Below, one piece after another: positions 25,274 through 33,101 of a DNA stretch of 39,221 bases. Location: NCBI GenBank assembly GCA_945901125.1, contig CAMDKD010000026.1, positions 1 to 39,221 on the forward strand, given 5' to 3'. Every line of letters begins with the position of its first letter. Within the stretch, counting starts at the first letter, position 1. The notes below the pieces were generated by a model that worked only from the letters and a program-made list of their open reading frames with translations, made no database searches and had not been told where the DNA came from. This DNA comes from Bordetella parapertussis. Lineage in GTDB: Bacteria > Pseudomonadota > Gammaproteobacteria > Burkholderiales > Burkholderiaceae_C. The position numbers and the translations under genes were made by a program.

Positions 25274-25300
25274 GGCGCCGGGGGCGGTCGCCTTTTTTTT
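25274..25300 (+). terminator. Probable terminator after the SbmA-like ABC gene
   Basis: A GC-rich imperfect stem (GGCGCC at 25274-25279 against GGTCGCC at 25286-25292, one bulged T) is followed by eight T (25293-25300). It lies 120 bases after the ABC gene stop and 130 before the next ABC gene, so it should end the long gsp-nucleotidase-ABC transcript. Confidence 0.55.
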
Positions 25301-25432
25301 CTTGCAACATATTTGCTGCGCTGACGACAGAGATGTCGCCAGCGCATGCGCTTTTCCGCGGCAAGTCCTTGCACGGCGACGGCTGTCATCTTTAGACATA
25401 CACTGAGTTTTCTCCACTCTGCGCCTGCGTGC

Positions 25433-27199
25433 ATGTCAAGCCCCACTCCCACTGCCTCTCCCCAATCCCTCTCTGGTCTGCTGCCCTTTGTCAAACCCTA
25501 CAAAGGGCGCATTGCTTTGGCCGGTTTGTTTTTGCTGCTGGCCGCCGGGGCCACGCTGGCCTTCCCCTGGGCGCTGCGCCAGTTGATAGACCAAGGCTTG
25601 ACCGGGCCGGGCAGCGCCGAGCGTTTGGCCGGTCAATTCATGCAATTGTTTGGCGTGGCGGCTTCATTGGCGCTGTTTTCGGCAGCGCGTTTTTACACCG
25701 TCACCTGGCTGGGCGAGCGCATCACCGCCGATGTGCGCAACGCGGTCTACGGCCATGTGCTGGAACAAAGCCCGGCGTTTTTCGAGACCACGCAAACCGG
25801 CGAGGTGTTGTCGCGTTTGTCTAACGACACGACCTTGGTGCAAACCGTGGTCGGCTCTTCCCTTTCCATGGGTTTGCGCAATTTGGTGATGGGCACCGGT
25901 GCGCTCTTGATGCTGGTGTGGAACCACCCGATGTTGATGGTGCAAGTCATTGGCTTGCTGGTGCTGGTGGTCTGGCCCAGCGTGACTTTGGGCAGACGCG
26001 TGCGCCGTTTGTCGCGCGCCAGCCAGGACCGCGTGGCCGACGCCAGTGCGCTGGCCGCTGAAGTGATGAACGCGATTCCCGTGGTGCAAAGCTATACCGC
26101 TGAAAAACGCGAAGCCACGCGTTTTGTCAACTCGACCGAGCAGGCTGTGAAAACTTCGCTGCGTCGCGCACTGGCGCGCTCGGTGCTGGTCGGCTTCATC
26201 ATTCTCGCCAGCAGCGCGGCCTTGCTCTGGGGCTTGTACCAGGGGACCATGGCAGTACGCGACGGCAGCATGAGTGCCGGTGAACTCGGCCAGACCGTGG
26301 TCTATGTGATTTTGCTGGCCAGTGCGTTCGCGGTGCTGGGCGAGGTCTACGGCGATTTGCTGCGCGCCGCCGGTGCCACCGAGCGCCTGATGGAGTTACT
26401 CAACACCCGCTCGGTCGTCAGTTCGCCCGATCAGCCCAAGCAAGCCGCCTGGCCTGAAAGCGGTTCTTCGCTGTCGCTGCAAGCGCTTGATTTTCATTAC
26501 CCGTCGCGGCCGCAAACCTTGGCCTTGGCCGGGCTCAATGGCGAGATTCACCCGGGTCAAACCATTGCCGTGGTCGGCCCCAGTGGTGCCGGCAAAACCA
26601 CTTTGTTCGGCTTGCTGCTGCGTTTTTATGACCCGCAGGCCGGGCGCATTGTGTTGGACGGCGTGGCGATCAACGAGATGAGCTTGCACGACTTGCGCGA
26701 ACGCATAGGCATAGTCCCGCAAGAGCCGGTGATTTTTTCGGGCAGCGCCATGGACAACATACGCTACGGCAAACCCGAGGCCACAGACGAGGAAGTGCTG
26801 GCCGCTGCGCAAGCCGCGTTCGCCGATGAATTCATCGTGCAACTGCCGCAAGGCTACGACACGTTTCTGGGTGAAAAAGGCGTGCGCCTCTCAGGTGGTC
26901 AACGCCAGCGTATCGCGATTGCGCGCGCCATGTTGAAAAACCCGCCGCTGTTGTTGCTGGACGAAGCCACCAGCGCCTTGGACGCGCACAGCGAACGCAT
27001 GGTGCAGGCGGCGCTGGAAACCGCCATGCAAGGTCGCACCACGCTGGTGATTGCACACAGGCTGGCGACGGTGCAACAAGCCGATGTGATCTGGGTGCTG
27101 GACCACGGGGCATTGGTCGAGCAAGGCACGCACGCTGAGCTGGTGGCCAAAGGCGGTTTGTATGCCAGCTTGGCGGCTTTGCAATTCAATCAGTCTTAA
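25433..27199 (+). CDS. ABC transporter, MsbA-like half-exporter
   Basis: This 588-residue protein starts at the ATG at 25433 (MSSPTPTAS); an upstream extension in the same frame has no support. Six transmembrane helices lie in residues 15-310. The nucleotide-binding domain has Walker A GPSGAGKTT (about 381-389), signature LSGGQRQRIAIARAM, Walker B LLLLDEATSALDAHSERM and the His switch in VIAHRLAT. It forms a homodimeric exporter of the type IV ABC fold. This subgroup (LmrA/BmrA/MsbA relatives) exports lipids or drugs. The true MsbA is usually linked with kdtA or lpxK, which are absent, so the substrate is left open. Confidence 0.9.
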   Translation: MSSPTPTASPQSLSGLLPFVKPYKGRIALAGLFLLLAAGATLAFPWALRQLIDQGLTGPGSAERLAGQFMQLFGVAASLALFSAARFYTVTWLGERITADVRNAVYGHVLEQSPAFFETTQTGEVLSRLSNDTTLVQTVVGSSLSMGLRNLVMGTGALLMLVWNHPMLMVQVIGLLVLVVWPSVTLGRRVRRLSRASQDRVADASALAAEVMNAIPVVQSYTAEKREATRFVNSTEQAVKTSLRRALARSVLVGFIILASSAALLWGLYQGTMAVRDGSMSAGELGQTVVYVILLASAFAVLGEVYGDLLRAAGATERLMELLNTRSVVSSPDQPKQAAWPESGSSLSLQALDFHYPSRPQTLALAGLNGEIHPGQTIAVVGPSGAGKTTLFGLLLRFYDPQAGRIVLDGVAINEMSLHDLRERIGIVPQEPVIFSGSAMDNIRYGKPEATDEEVLAAAQAAFADEFIVQLPQGYDTFLGEKGVRLSGGQRQRIAIARAMLKNPPLLLLDEATSALDAHSERMVQAALETAMQGRTTLVIAHRLATVQQADVIWVLDHGALVEQGTHAELVAKGGLYASLAALQFNQS

Positions 27200-27275
27200 G
27201 TTTGAGATCAGTGAGCTTTGGAGGCTCGATATAGCGGAGTTCAAGACAAATCCTGATTTATGCCTTAAAATTGCA

Positions 27276-27331
27276 TAAACGTTTAAAAAACATTGTTTAA
27301 GTATTTTAATAAATCAAATTTGATTGTTTAA
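27276..27331 (+). promoter_or_regulatory. hipBA control region with operator-like repeats
   Basis: The AT-rich stretch before hipB holds a 10-base palindrome TAAACGTTTA (27276-27285), a perfect 14-base palindrome (27312-27325, centre AAATTT), and two copies of ATTGTTTAA (27292-27300 and 27323-27331). The copies are 31 bases apart, three helical turns. HipB proteins bind spaced operators in their own promoter, so these are good autorepression sites by analogy. The last repeat ends 3 bases before the hipB ATG, which has no Shine-Dalgarno. Confidence 0.55.
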
Positions 27332-27334
27332 AAA

Positions 27335-27664
27335 ATGAGCGCACCGCTGCCTTTGCCTGTCACCCGCAGCCTTCAACGGCTGGGAATGGGCGTGTCGCTG
27401 GCCCGTCGCCGCCGGCATTTAAGCCAGCAGGAGTTGGCCGAGCGCATAGGCACTTCGGCCATTACCGTGCGTCGCATGGAAGCAGGTCACCCGGGCACTG
27501 GCTTGCAATACTTTGTCAAAGCGCTGCATGTGTTCGGTGAACTCGACAAGCTCGATCAATTGCTAGACAGCTCGCAAGACAGCATAGGTTTGACATTGAT
27601 GGATGAAAAGTTGCCGCAACGCATACGCAAATCCAAAAGCAATTCTGAAACAGGCGCGTTTTGA
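27335..27664 (+). CDS. hipB: HipB-family antitoxin, XRE-type regulator
   Basis: The protein has 109 residues. An XRE helix-turn-helix lies at about residues 18-70 (LARRRRHLSQQELAERIGTS with the recognition helix AITVRRMEAG). The C-terminal tail is basic and probably flexible (RIRKSKSN), like the tail that binds HipA and is degraded by Lon in the E. coli pair. It should neutralise HipA and repress its own promoter. Its TGA stop shares one base with the hipA ATG (TGATG), so translation is coupled. Confidence 0.88.
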   Translation: MSAPLPLPVTRSLQRLGMGVSLARRRRHLSQQELAERIGTSAITVRRMEAGHPGTGLQYFVKALHVFGELDKLDQLLDSSQDSIGLTLMDEKLPQRIRKSKSNSETGAF

Positions 27665-28968
27665 TGTCAGGCGCAACGACATTCAAAGCCAGCGCACTCA
27701 GAACCACGCTGGATGTTTGTTTGGGCAAAGCTGAAATAGCACTTGGCCGCTTGGTGCATGTGAAACAAGGGCAAAGAGAATTCTCGCAATTTGCCTACCA
27801 CGAGGCGTGGCTGACAGACCCGTCCAGCATTGATATTTCGCCTGACTTGGTTCGCCAAACCGGCTATCAGTTGCACAAGCCTTACAGCCGCAATGACTCC
27901 TGTTTTTTTCACGCGCTGGCTGACACTGAACCCGATGCCTGGGGGTGTCGCGTGATTGCCAGAGCGCACGCCAAAGCCCGCGCCAAAGATGCTTCATTGG
28001 CAGCGCTCACAGAGATTGACTATCTCACCGCGGTCGACGACTTCAGCCGCGTGGGCGCAATTCGCCTCAGAGACGACCAGGATCGTTATCTACGCAGCAT
28101 GCCCGAGGGTGAACGTGCGACACCTGCTTTGATTGAATTGGACAGAATATTTCAAGCCAGCCGCGCGGTTGAGCTCAGCCGGGAAACAGCAGAAGACCTG
28201 AGCTACTTGCAAGGCAAGGGAACCTCGCTTGGCGGTATGCGGCCTAAGTGCACGGTGCTGGACACGGACGGTGCATTGGCTTTGGGCAAGTTTCCCAGTG
28301 TCAATGATGAACGCAGTGTCACCAAGGGCGAAGTGCTAGCGCTTCAATTGGCCCGACTGGCTCAGATCAATAGCGCGCAAGCCAGAATCGTGATGGTGCA
28401 AAACACACCTGTCGCCGTTATTCGCCGCTTTGACCGCACGCCGCTACAAGCCCGCATCCCTTACTTGTCAGGGGCGAGCTTGTTGCAAGCGCGCCGGGAA
28501 GACGAACATTCCTACACCGAGGTCGTAGACATCATGAGATCCAAATGCAAAGACTTTGCAGCGGATGCTAAACAGTTGTGGCGGCGTTTGGTGTTCAATC
28601 ACTTGATCGCCAACGTGGATGACCATTTGCAAAACATAGGTTTTCTGCACACTGGACATAACCAATGGACGCTGTCCCCGGCTTTTGACTTGAATCCTTT
28701 TCCGGACAAAGACCGAGAGTCCAAAACCTGGTTGAGCGAAGACACCGGACCCGTCAATTCGGTTCGCCAACTTCTGGGACAAGCACCACGATTTGAACTT
28801 TCACCGTCTGAGGCCAAGCTGGTGTTGACTGAGGTCATCAGGGCTGTCTTGCAATGGAAAGAGGTCGCCTTGTCCACAGAGGTCGGTATGCATGCGGATG
28901 AATTGGCGGCGTTCGAGCCGGCTTTTCAAGGCGCGGCATTGCAAGAAGCCTTGAGCTTTTCAACATAG
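27664..28968 (+). CDS. hipA: HipA-family Ser/Thr kinase toxin
   Basis: This 434-residue protein is close to the E. coli HipA length (440). HipA kinases phosphorylate aminoacyl-tRNA synthetases (GltX in E. coli) and halt growth. The phosphate-binding loop is SLGGMRPK (about 187-194). The catalytic loop is NHLIANVDDHLQN (about 312-324). The metal-binding motif is SPAFDLNP (about 338-345). All key residues are present, so the kinase looks active. The ATG at 27664 is preferred over the TTG just before it because it overlaps the hipB stop. An MFS gene follows after 9 bases. Confidence 0.9.
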   Translation: MSGATTFKASALRTTLDVCLGKAEIALGRLVHVKQGQREFSQFAYHEAWLTDPSSIDISPDLVRQTGYQLHKPYSRNDSCFFHALADTEPDAWGCRVIARAHAKARAKDASLAALTEIDYLTAVDDFSRVGAIRLRDDQDRYLRSMPEGERATPALIELDRIFQASRAVELSRETAEDLSYLQGKGTSLGGMRPKCTVLDTDGALALGKFPSVNDERSVTKGEVLALQLARLAQINSAQARIVMVQNTPVAVIRRFDRTPLQARIPYLSGASLLQARREDEHSYTEVVDIMRSKCKDFAADAKQLWRRLVFNHLIANVDDHLQNIGFLHTGHNQWTLSPAFDLNPFPDKDRESKTWLSEDTGPVNSVRQLLGQAPRFELSPSEAKLVLTEVIRAVLQWKEVALSTEVGMHADELAAFEPAFQGAALQEALSFST

Positions 28969-28977
28969 ATAGATGAC

Positions 28978-30204
28978 ATGACCACTGTTTACGCCAACGC
29001 CGCCGACATCGATTCACGCAAAGCCGCTTGGCGCTTGCTGACCACTTTGCTGCTCATGCTGTTGGGCAACAGCGGCATGTACGCGGTGTCGGTGGTGTTG
29101 CCGACAGTGCAAGCCGAGTTCGGCATCAGCCGCGCGGATGCATCCATTCCCTATACCTTGTGCATGCTCGGTTTCGGCTTTGGCGGCATGTGGCTGGGGC
29201 GTTGGGCGGACCGCGTCGGCATTGCGCGCGTTCTGGCCCTTGGCGCGGCAGGTGTCGCCGGTGGTTTTGTATGGGCCGGTATGTCGGGCGGCATTATGGG
29301 TTTTGCATTGGCGCAAGGCTTGCTGGGTTTGCTCGGTATCGCGTCCACGTTTGCGCCGCTGCTGGCCGACACCGGTCAATGGTGGAACAAGCGCCGCGGC
29401 ATCGCGGTAGCGGTCTGCGCCAGCGGCAATTATTTGGCCGGCACTTTGTGGCCGCCGATCGCGCAATGGGGCGTTGTCAACATAGGCTGGCGCAGCACCT
29501 ATGTGTGCATAGGTGTGTTTTGCGGCATAGGCATGGGCTTGCTGGCTTTGCGCATGCGCGAGCGCCCGCCGCAGTTGAAACACGCACCGGTGAGCCACAC
29601 CGGCGTGGTGGCCTCAGACCGGCCCTTCGGTTTGTCGGTGCCGCAAGCGCAATGGCTGCTGAGTTTGGCCGCTGTCGGTTGCTGTGTCGCCATGGCCATG
29701 CCGCAAGTGCATATCGTGGCGTATTGCAGCGACTTGGGGTTCGGCCCGGCGCGCGGCGCGGAAATGCTGTCGCTGATGCTGGCCTGCGGCATCGTCAGCC
29801 GCTTGGTGTCCGGCGCGATTTGCGACCGCATCGGCGGCATACGCACTTTGTTGCTTGGCTCGGTGCTGCAAGGCATTGCGCTGTTGATGTTTTTGCCGTT
29901 CGACGGTTTGGTGCCGCTGTACCTGGTGTCGGCCATGTTCGGTTTGTTTCAAGGCGGCATCGTGCCATCTTACGCCATCATCGTGCGCGAGCATTTCCCG
30001 GCGGCGAATGTGGGGGCCAGCACCGGCACCATCATCATGGCCTCGCTGGTTGGCATGGCGCTAGGCGGTTGGTTGTCCGGCAAGATTTTTGATATCAGCG
30101 GCTCCTACCACGCGGCGTTCATCAACGGCGTGGCGTGGAACGCGTTGAACATGGTCATCGTGCTGTGGCTTTACAGGCGATGGAAAAAGCAGGCGATTGC
30201 TTAA
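28978..30204 (+). CDS. MFS transporter
   Basis: This 408-residue protein has 12 predicted transmembrane helices, a central cytoplasmic loop near residues 195-215 (MRERPPQLKHAP) and MFS motif A-like GRWADRVGIARVL after helix 2 (repeated as SGAICDRIGGIRTLLL in the second half). It resembles the OFA/monocarboxylate-type carriers often found beside catabolic genes. It converges with the nitrile hydratase cluster, so carriage of a carboxylate or amide is an idea only. The 9-base gap after hipA suggests it can be read from the hipBA promoter. Confidence 0.87.
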   Translation: MTTVYANAADIDSRKAAWRLLTTLLLMLLGNSGMYAVSVVLPTVQAEFGISRADASIPYTLCMLGFGFGGMWLGRWADRVGIARVLALGAAGVAGGFVWAGMSGGIMGFALAQGLLGLLGIASTFAPLLADTGQWWNKRRGIAVAVCASGNYLAGTLWPPIAQWGVVNIGWRSTYVCIGVFCGIGMGLLALRMRERPPQLKHAPVSHTGVVASDRPFGLSVPQAQWLLSLAAVGCCVAMAMPQVHIVAYCSDLGFGPARGAEMLSLMLACGIVSRLVSGAICDRIGGIRTLLLGSVLQGIALLMFLPFDGLVPLYLVSAMFGLFQGGIVPSYAIIVREHFPAANVGASTGTIIMASLVGMALGGWLSGKIFDISGSYHAAFINGVAWNALNMVIVLWLYRRWKKQAIA

Positions 30205-30237
30205 AGCGAAGTTGCTACAACTCCTCAGCCTGCTGCG

Positions 30238-31041
30238 TCAGGCCAAGGGCTTGCGCGCCACAAACACATAACGGCTGATGCTGAAGAAATAACCGCCTGC
30301 GTCTTCCATGCTGCTCACATCGGCTTGCCAATCGGCTGCCAGTTGCGGGCCGAAGTCGGGCAGACCGCCGACAAAGTTGGCGATAAACCCCATCATGCCG
30401 CCGCTGAAGGTGTCGGGGCTGCAAGCCATGTTCATCAAAGGAATGGTGTGCGCTTGCACGTCTGCAAACCCGGAGCGTTGCAAACGCTGTCTCATGGTGC
30501 GCGGCAGTTGCGGATGCGGAATATGCTGGCTCCAGCCTTGCATCATGCGGCGCATGCGCGCTTCGTCGCGGCACGCCCAAACGCAAGACTCCCAGTCGGT
30601 ATCCACCAGCAACACCTGTGCGCCGGGTTTCATCACACGCGCGAGTTCACGTAAAGCGTCATCAATGTCAGTCACATATTCATACACCTGCGTGGCCAGT
30701 GCCACATCAAACGTAGCTTCTGCAAACGGCATCTGCAAAATATCCGCTTGGTGAAATTTCACTTGGCGATGCGCGCTGCAACGGCGCGCGGCCATGGCCA
30801 GCATGGGCGGTGCAATATCAATCGCATCCACATGACCAGCGTTGGCCACGGATTCCGCTAGCGCAAGCGTGGTTAGGCCCGGCCCGCAACCAATGTCCAA
30901 AGCCTGCATGCCGGGCTTGACATCGAGCAGCTGAAAAATCTGTTCGCGCTGTTGCGCCACATCGGGTGTCAGGTAAATTTTTTCCAAGCGCTCGGCACCC
31001 GCTTGGTCGAATTGCGCCAGTGTGCTGTCAGTGTCTTTCAT
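30238..31041 (-). CDS. Class I SAM-dependent methyltransferase
   Basis: This 267-residue Rossmann-fold methyltransferase has motif I ALDIGCGPGLTTLAL (about 47-61), the acidic end of strand 2 (VDAIDIAP) and motif II around FHQADILQMPFAEATFDVAL. These match the UbiE/COQ5-like Methyltransf_11 group. Its ATG overlaps the stop of the nitrile hydratase beta gene (ATGA), so it is translationally coupled to that enzyme. The substrate is unknown. Coupling suggests it acts on the pathway product or on the same compound class. Confidence 0.85.
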   Translation of the reverse strand: MKDTDSTLAQFDQAGAERLEKIYLTPDVAQQREQIFQLLDVKPGMQALDIGCGPGLTTLALAESVANAGHVDAIDIAPPMLAMAARRCSAHRQVKFHQADILQMPFAEATFDVALATQVYEYVTDIDDALRELARVMKPGAQVLLVDTDWESCVWACRDEARMRRMMQGWSQHIPHPQLPRTMRQRLQRSGFADVQAHTIPLMNMACSPDTFSGGMMGFIANFVGGLPDFGPQLAADWQADVSSMEDAGGYFFSISRYVFVARKPLA

Positions 31042-31655
31042 ACGTTCAACTCCAAATAACTTTCAAACACGGCCACATTCACTTGCGCGTCCTCTGCGCC
31101 TTGCGGCCACAAATGCGCGGCTTCAAAACGCACATCGTAAGTAGGCTCGTCATCCGCGTGTATGCCGTGACCGTGTGCATCAGGAAACGGATACACCGGA
31201 GATTGGCTGATCACCACGCCGTGTTTGCCGCGTATGTAACCGGGCATGCGCACATGGCAGGCCACGTGCTCGTCGCGCACACGCACTTGATCGCCGGGCA
31301 CAAACGCGGTGCGCTTGGCATGGTTGCCGCGCCCAGGGGCTGAGGGCATGGCCAGCGGGTACGCGCCGCCTGCGAGTTGTTCCAACTCCTCGCGCGTGAC
31401 CAAACCCTTTTCCACACACAGTGTGGCCAAGCTGGTCAGCGAGCGTTCGTAATAGCTGGCACTCAGGTAATGCTGCGGTGTCATGCGCTCGATGGCGTGG
31501 CGGTATTCGTCCATGTTGAACACACCGTTTTTTACCGCCAGGCTGTACAAGGCGTTGGCCCGTACTTCCCAGTCGGCGTGAAACACCGCCGCGTCGCGGC
31601 TGTGCATCACCTTGCCGAAACCTTGTTTGCCGCCCAAGTCGTGCATGCCGTCCAT
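31038..31655 (-). CDS. nthB: Nitrile hydratase, beta subunit
   Basis: The protein has 205 residues. The start is placed at the ATG at 31655, giving the family's standard opening MDGMHDLGGKQGFGKV; AAGGAAG lies about 6 bases upstream. The C-terminal SH3-like domain (FVPGDQVRVRDE to YDVRFEAAHLWP) is clear. The beta subunit pairs with alpha and helps form the active site that hydrates nitriles to amides. It is somewhat shorter than typical forms (215-230). The alpha gene lies directly upstream and a methyltransferase directly downstream. Confidence 0.92.
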   Translation of the reverse strand: MDGMHDLGGKQGFGKVMHSRDAAVFHADWEVRANALYSLAVKNGVFNMDEYRHAIERMTPQHYLSASYYERSLTSLATLCVEKGLVTREELEQLAGGAYPLAMPSAPGRGNHAKRTAFVPGDQVRVRDEHVACHVRMPGYIRGKHGVVISQSPVYPFPDAHGHGIHADDEPTYDVRFEAAHLWPQGAEDAQVNVAVFESYLELNV

Positions 31656-31665
31656 GTGTCTTCCT

Positions 31666-32253
31666 TTAAATGCGAGCCACGCCAATCAGCGCGTCCTTGC
31701 TGATGAGGGCGGTGAGTTGATCTACCGACAAAGCTTCTGTGCCAGACGGGCGCTGCGGCATCACCATGTAGCGCGTGTCAGCGGTCGTATCCCAGACACG
31801 GATTTGCGTGTGCGCGGGCAAGTCCAAACCCATCTCACGCAACACCGTGCGCGCCTCGCGAACCACGCGCGAGCGGTAAGCCAGCTCTTTGTACCAGTCC
31901 GGCGGCAAGCCGATGATGGTGAATGCGGTGCATGAACACAGCGTGCAGCAAATCACATTGTGCAGGTCGGCGGTGTTTTCCAACACGACGAAATGGCGGT
32001 GGTGCGGCGGCATGCTCAAGCCCGCTTCGCGGATCGCGGCCATGCCATCGCTAAGCAACAATTGTTTGAACGCCGGGTCGGTCCAGGCGCGTGCGATCAG
32101 GCCAGCGCCGTTGGCCGGCACCCAGTGCTCGTGCGCGAGTTCGTCAAAGGTGTCGATGAATTCGGCCGGTTGCATGCCTTGGCGCTGCAGCACGGTTTGT
32201 ATGGCGTCCAGCCTTTGTTCGATGCTGGCTGTCGGTGTGGTGTCGGTGGTCAT
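31666..32253 (-). CDS. nthA: Nitrile hydratase, alpha subunit (cobalt-type motif)
   Basis: This 195-residue protein carries the metal-binding claw CTLCSC (about 101-106 in NVICCTLCSCT). The cysteines are oxidised in mature enzymes and bind one Co or Fe. Thr in CTLCSC is the cobalt-type mark (iron enzymes have Ser). An extra Cys precedes the motif, and the following CTAFTIIGLPPDWYK resembles the iron-type context but lacks the usual Trp-Pro. Downstream motifs YRSRVVREAR and RPSGTEALS are standard. No activator or cobalt-chaperone gene is next to it. Only 30 bases separate its start from the divergent ybaK-like gene. Confidence 0.92.
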   Translation of the reverse strand: MTTDTTPTASIEQRLDAIQTVLQRQGMQPAEFIDTFDELAHEHWVPANGAGLIARAWTDPAFKQLLLSDGMAAIREAGLSMPPHHRHFVVLENTADLHNVICCTLCSCTAFTIIGLPPDWYKELAYRSRVVREARTVLREMGLDLPAHTQIRVWDTTADTRYMVMPQRPSGTEALSVDQLTALISKDALIGVARI

Positions 32254-32283
32254 GGCGGTACCTTGCTTGAATAACTGAGAATC

Positions 32284-32790
32284 ATGTTAACCGCCACACA
32301 CACTGCCACCATGAGCCTGTCTTCTGTTCAAGCGTTTTTTCAGTCACTGCAACTCGATATTCCGATTTTGGAAACCGAGACCAACACAGCCACCGTGGCG
32401 CTGGCGGCTGCTGCGCACGGCGTCGAGCCCGGGCGCATTGCCAAGACGCTGGCGTTTCGCCTGAGCGATGGCCGCGATGTGCTGGTGGTGGCACGCGGCG
32501 ACGCGCGCATAGATAACCTGAAATTCAAAACCGCATTGGGCAAAGGCAAGATGCTGTCGCCCGAGGTGGTGGCTGACATCACCGGCCACCCGGTGGGCGG
32601 CGTTTGCCCGTTCGGCTTGGCACGGCCACTGCCCATTTATTTGGATGTGTCTTTGAAAGCTTTTGACGAGGTGTTGCCAGCGGCGGGCTCGGTCAATAGC
32701 GCGGTGCTGATATCGGTAGCGTTACTTGAGCAAGTGACACAGGGGCAGTGGGTGGATGTGTGTCAGGGCGTGGCCGACCAAACTCAATAG
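32284..32790 (+). CDS. YbaK/ProX-type aminoacyl-tRNA deacylase
   Basis: The protein has 168 residues. It has the YbaK/EbsC fold: the early helix and strand (VQAFFQSLQLDIPILET), GVEPGRIAKTLAFRLSDG with the conserved Lys, LKFKTALGKGKML, and HPVGGVCPFGLARPLPIYLDVSL. These enzymes hydrolyse mischarged tRNA such as Cys-tRNA-Pro. The ATG at 32284 has GAGAA upstream; the Met at 32311 is an alternative start. It is convergent with the ccdB-like gene, and the two overlap by 7 bases at their 3' ends. Confidence 0.88.
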   Translation: MLTATHTATMSLSSVQAFFQSLQLDIPILETETNTATVALAAAAHGVEPGRIAKTLAFRLSDGRDVLVVARGDARIDNLKFKTALGKGKMLSPEVVADITGHPVGGVCPFGLARPLPIYLDVSLKAFDEVLPAAGSVNSAVLISVALLEQVTQGQWVDVCQGVADQTQ

Positions 32791-33101
32791 CCGTTGAACA
32801 AAAAATCTAAAGCAACGACCACCGTGCTTTGTTGATCCTGCAAAGTGGCGACAGGTTGTTTAAGTATCCGCGTAGGAACAGATGCCATTTTGGATGTTTC
32901 CAGCACCAGTTTTTTGCCTTTGATGGTGAAAATCGGCATTAAGCGTTCCGGCAATTTCACTTTGGCAAAAGCACTCTGCGTCCTCAGCGGTATGACCATT
33001 CTGGTGTCCAAGCCATCGAATAAGTCACTTTGCACATCTAGCAGAAACGGCGTTGTGACTGCTGATGAACTTGGGTTTGGATACACATCAAACCTGGCCA
33101 T
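32784..33101 (-). CDS. ccdB: CcdB-family toxin
   Basis: This 105-residue protein starts at the ATG at 33101, which shares one base with the ccdA stop (TGATG); an earlier ATG at 33116 lies inside ccdA. The CcdB hallmarks are ARFDVYPNP at the start, FLLDVQSDLFDGLDTRMVIPL, and MASVPTRIL. F-plasmid CcdB poisons DNA gyrase using its C-terminal Trp-Gly-Ile. Here the end is Asn-Gly-Tyr, so the Trp is missing and the target may differ or the toxin may be weak. It overlaps the ybaK-like gene tail to tail. Confidence 0.85.
   Translation of the reverse strand: MARFDVYPNPSSSAVTTPFLLDVQSDLFDGLDTRMVIPLRTQSAFAKVKLPERLMPIFTIKGKKLVLETSKMASVPTRILKQPVATLQDQQSTVVVALDFLFNGY

Noticed and set aside
25433..27199. 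Calling this gene msbA
   Set aside because: The fold fits, but neighbours typical of msbA (lipid A or Kdo genes) are absent and sequence alone cannot separate it from other half-exporters.
31038..32253. Thiocyanate hydrolase instead of nitrile hydratase
   Set aside because: The beta gene has the full-length nitrile hydratase opening and SH3 domain in one polypeptide, whereas thiocyanate hydrolase splits this region into two subunits.
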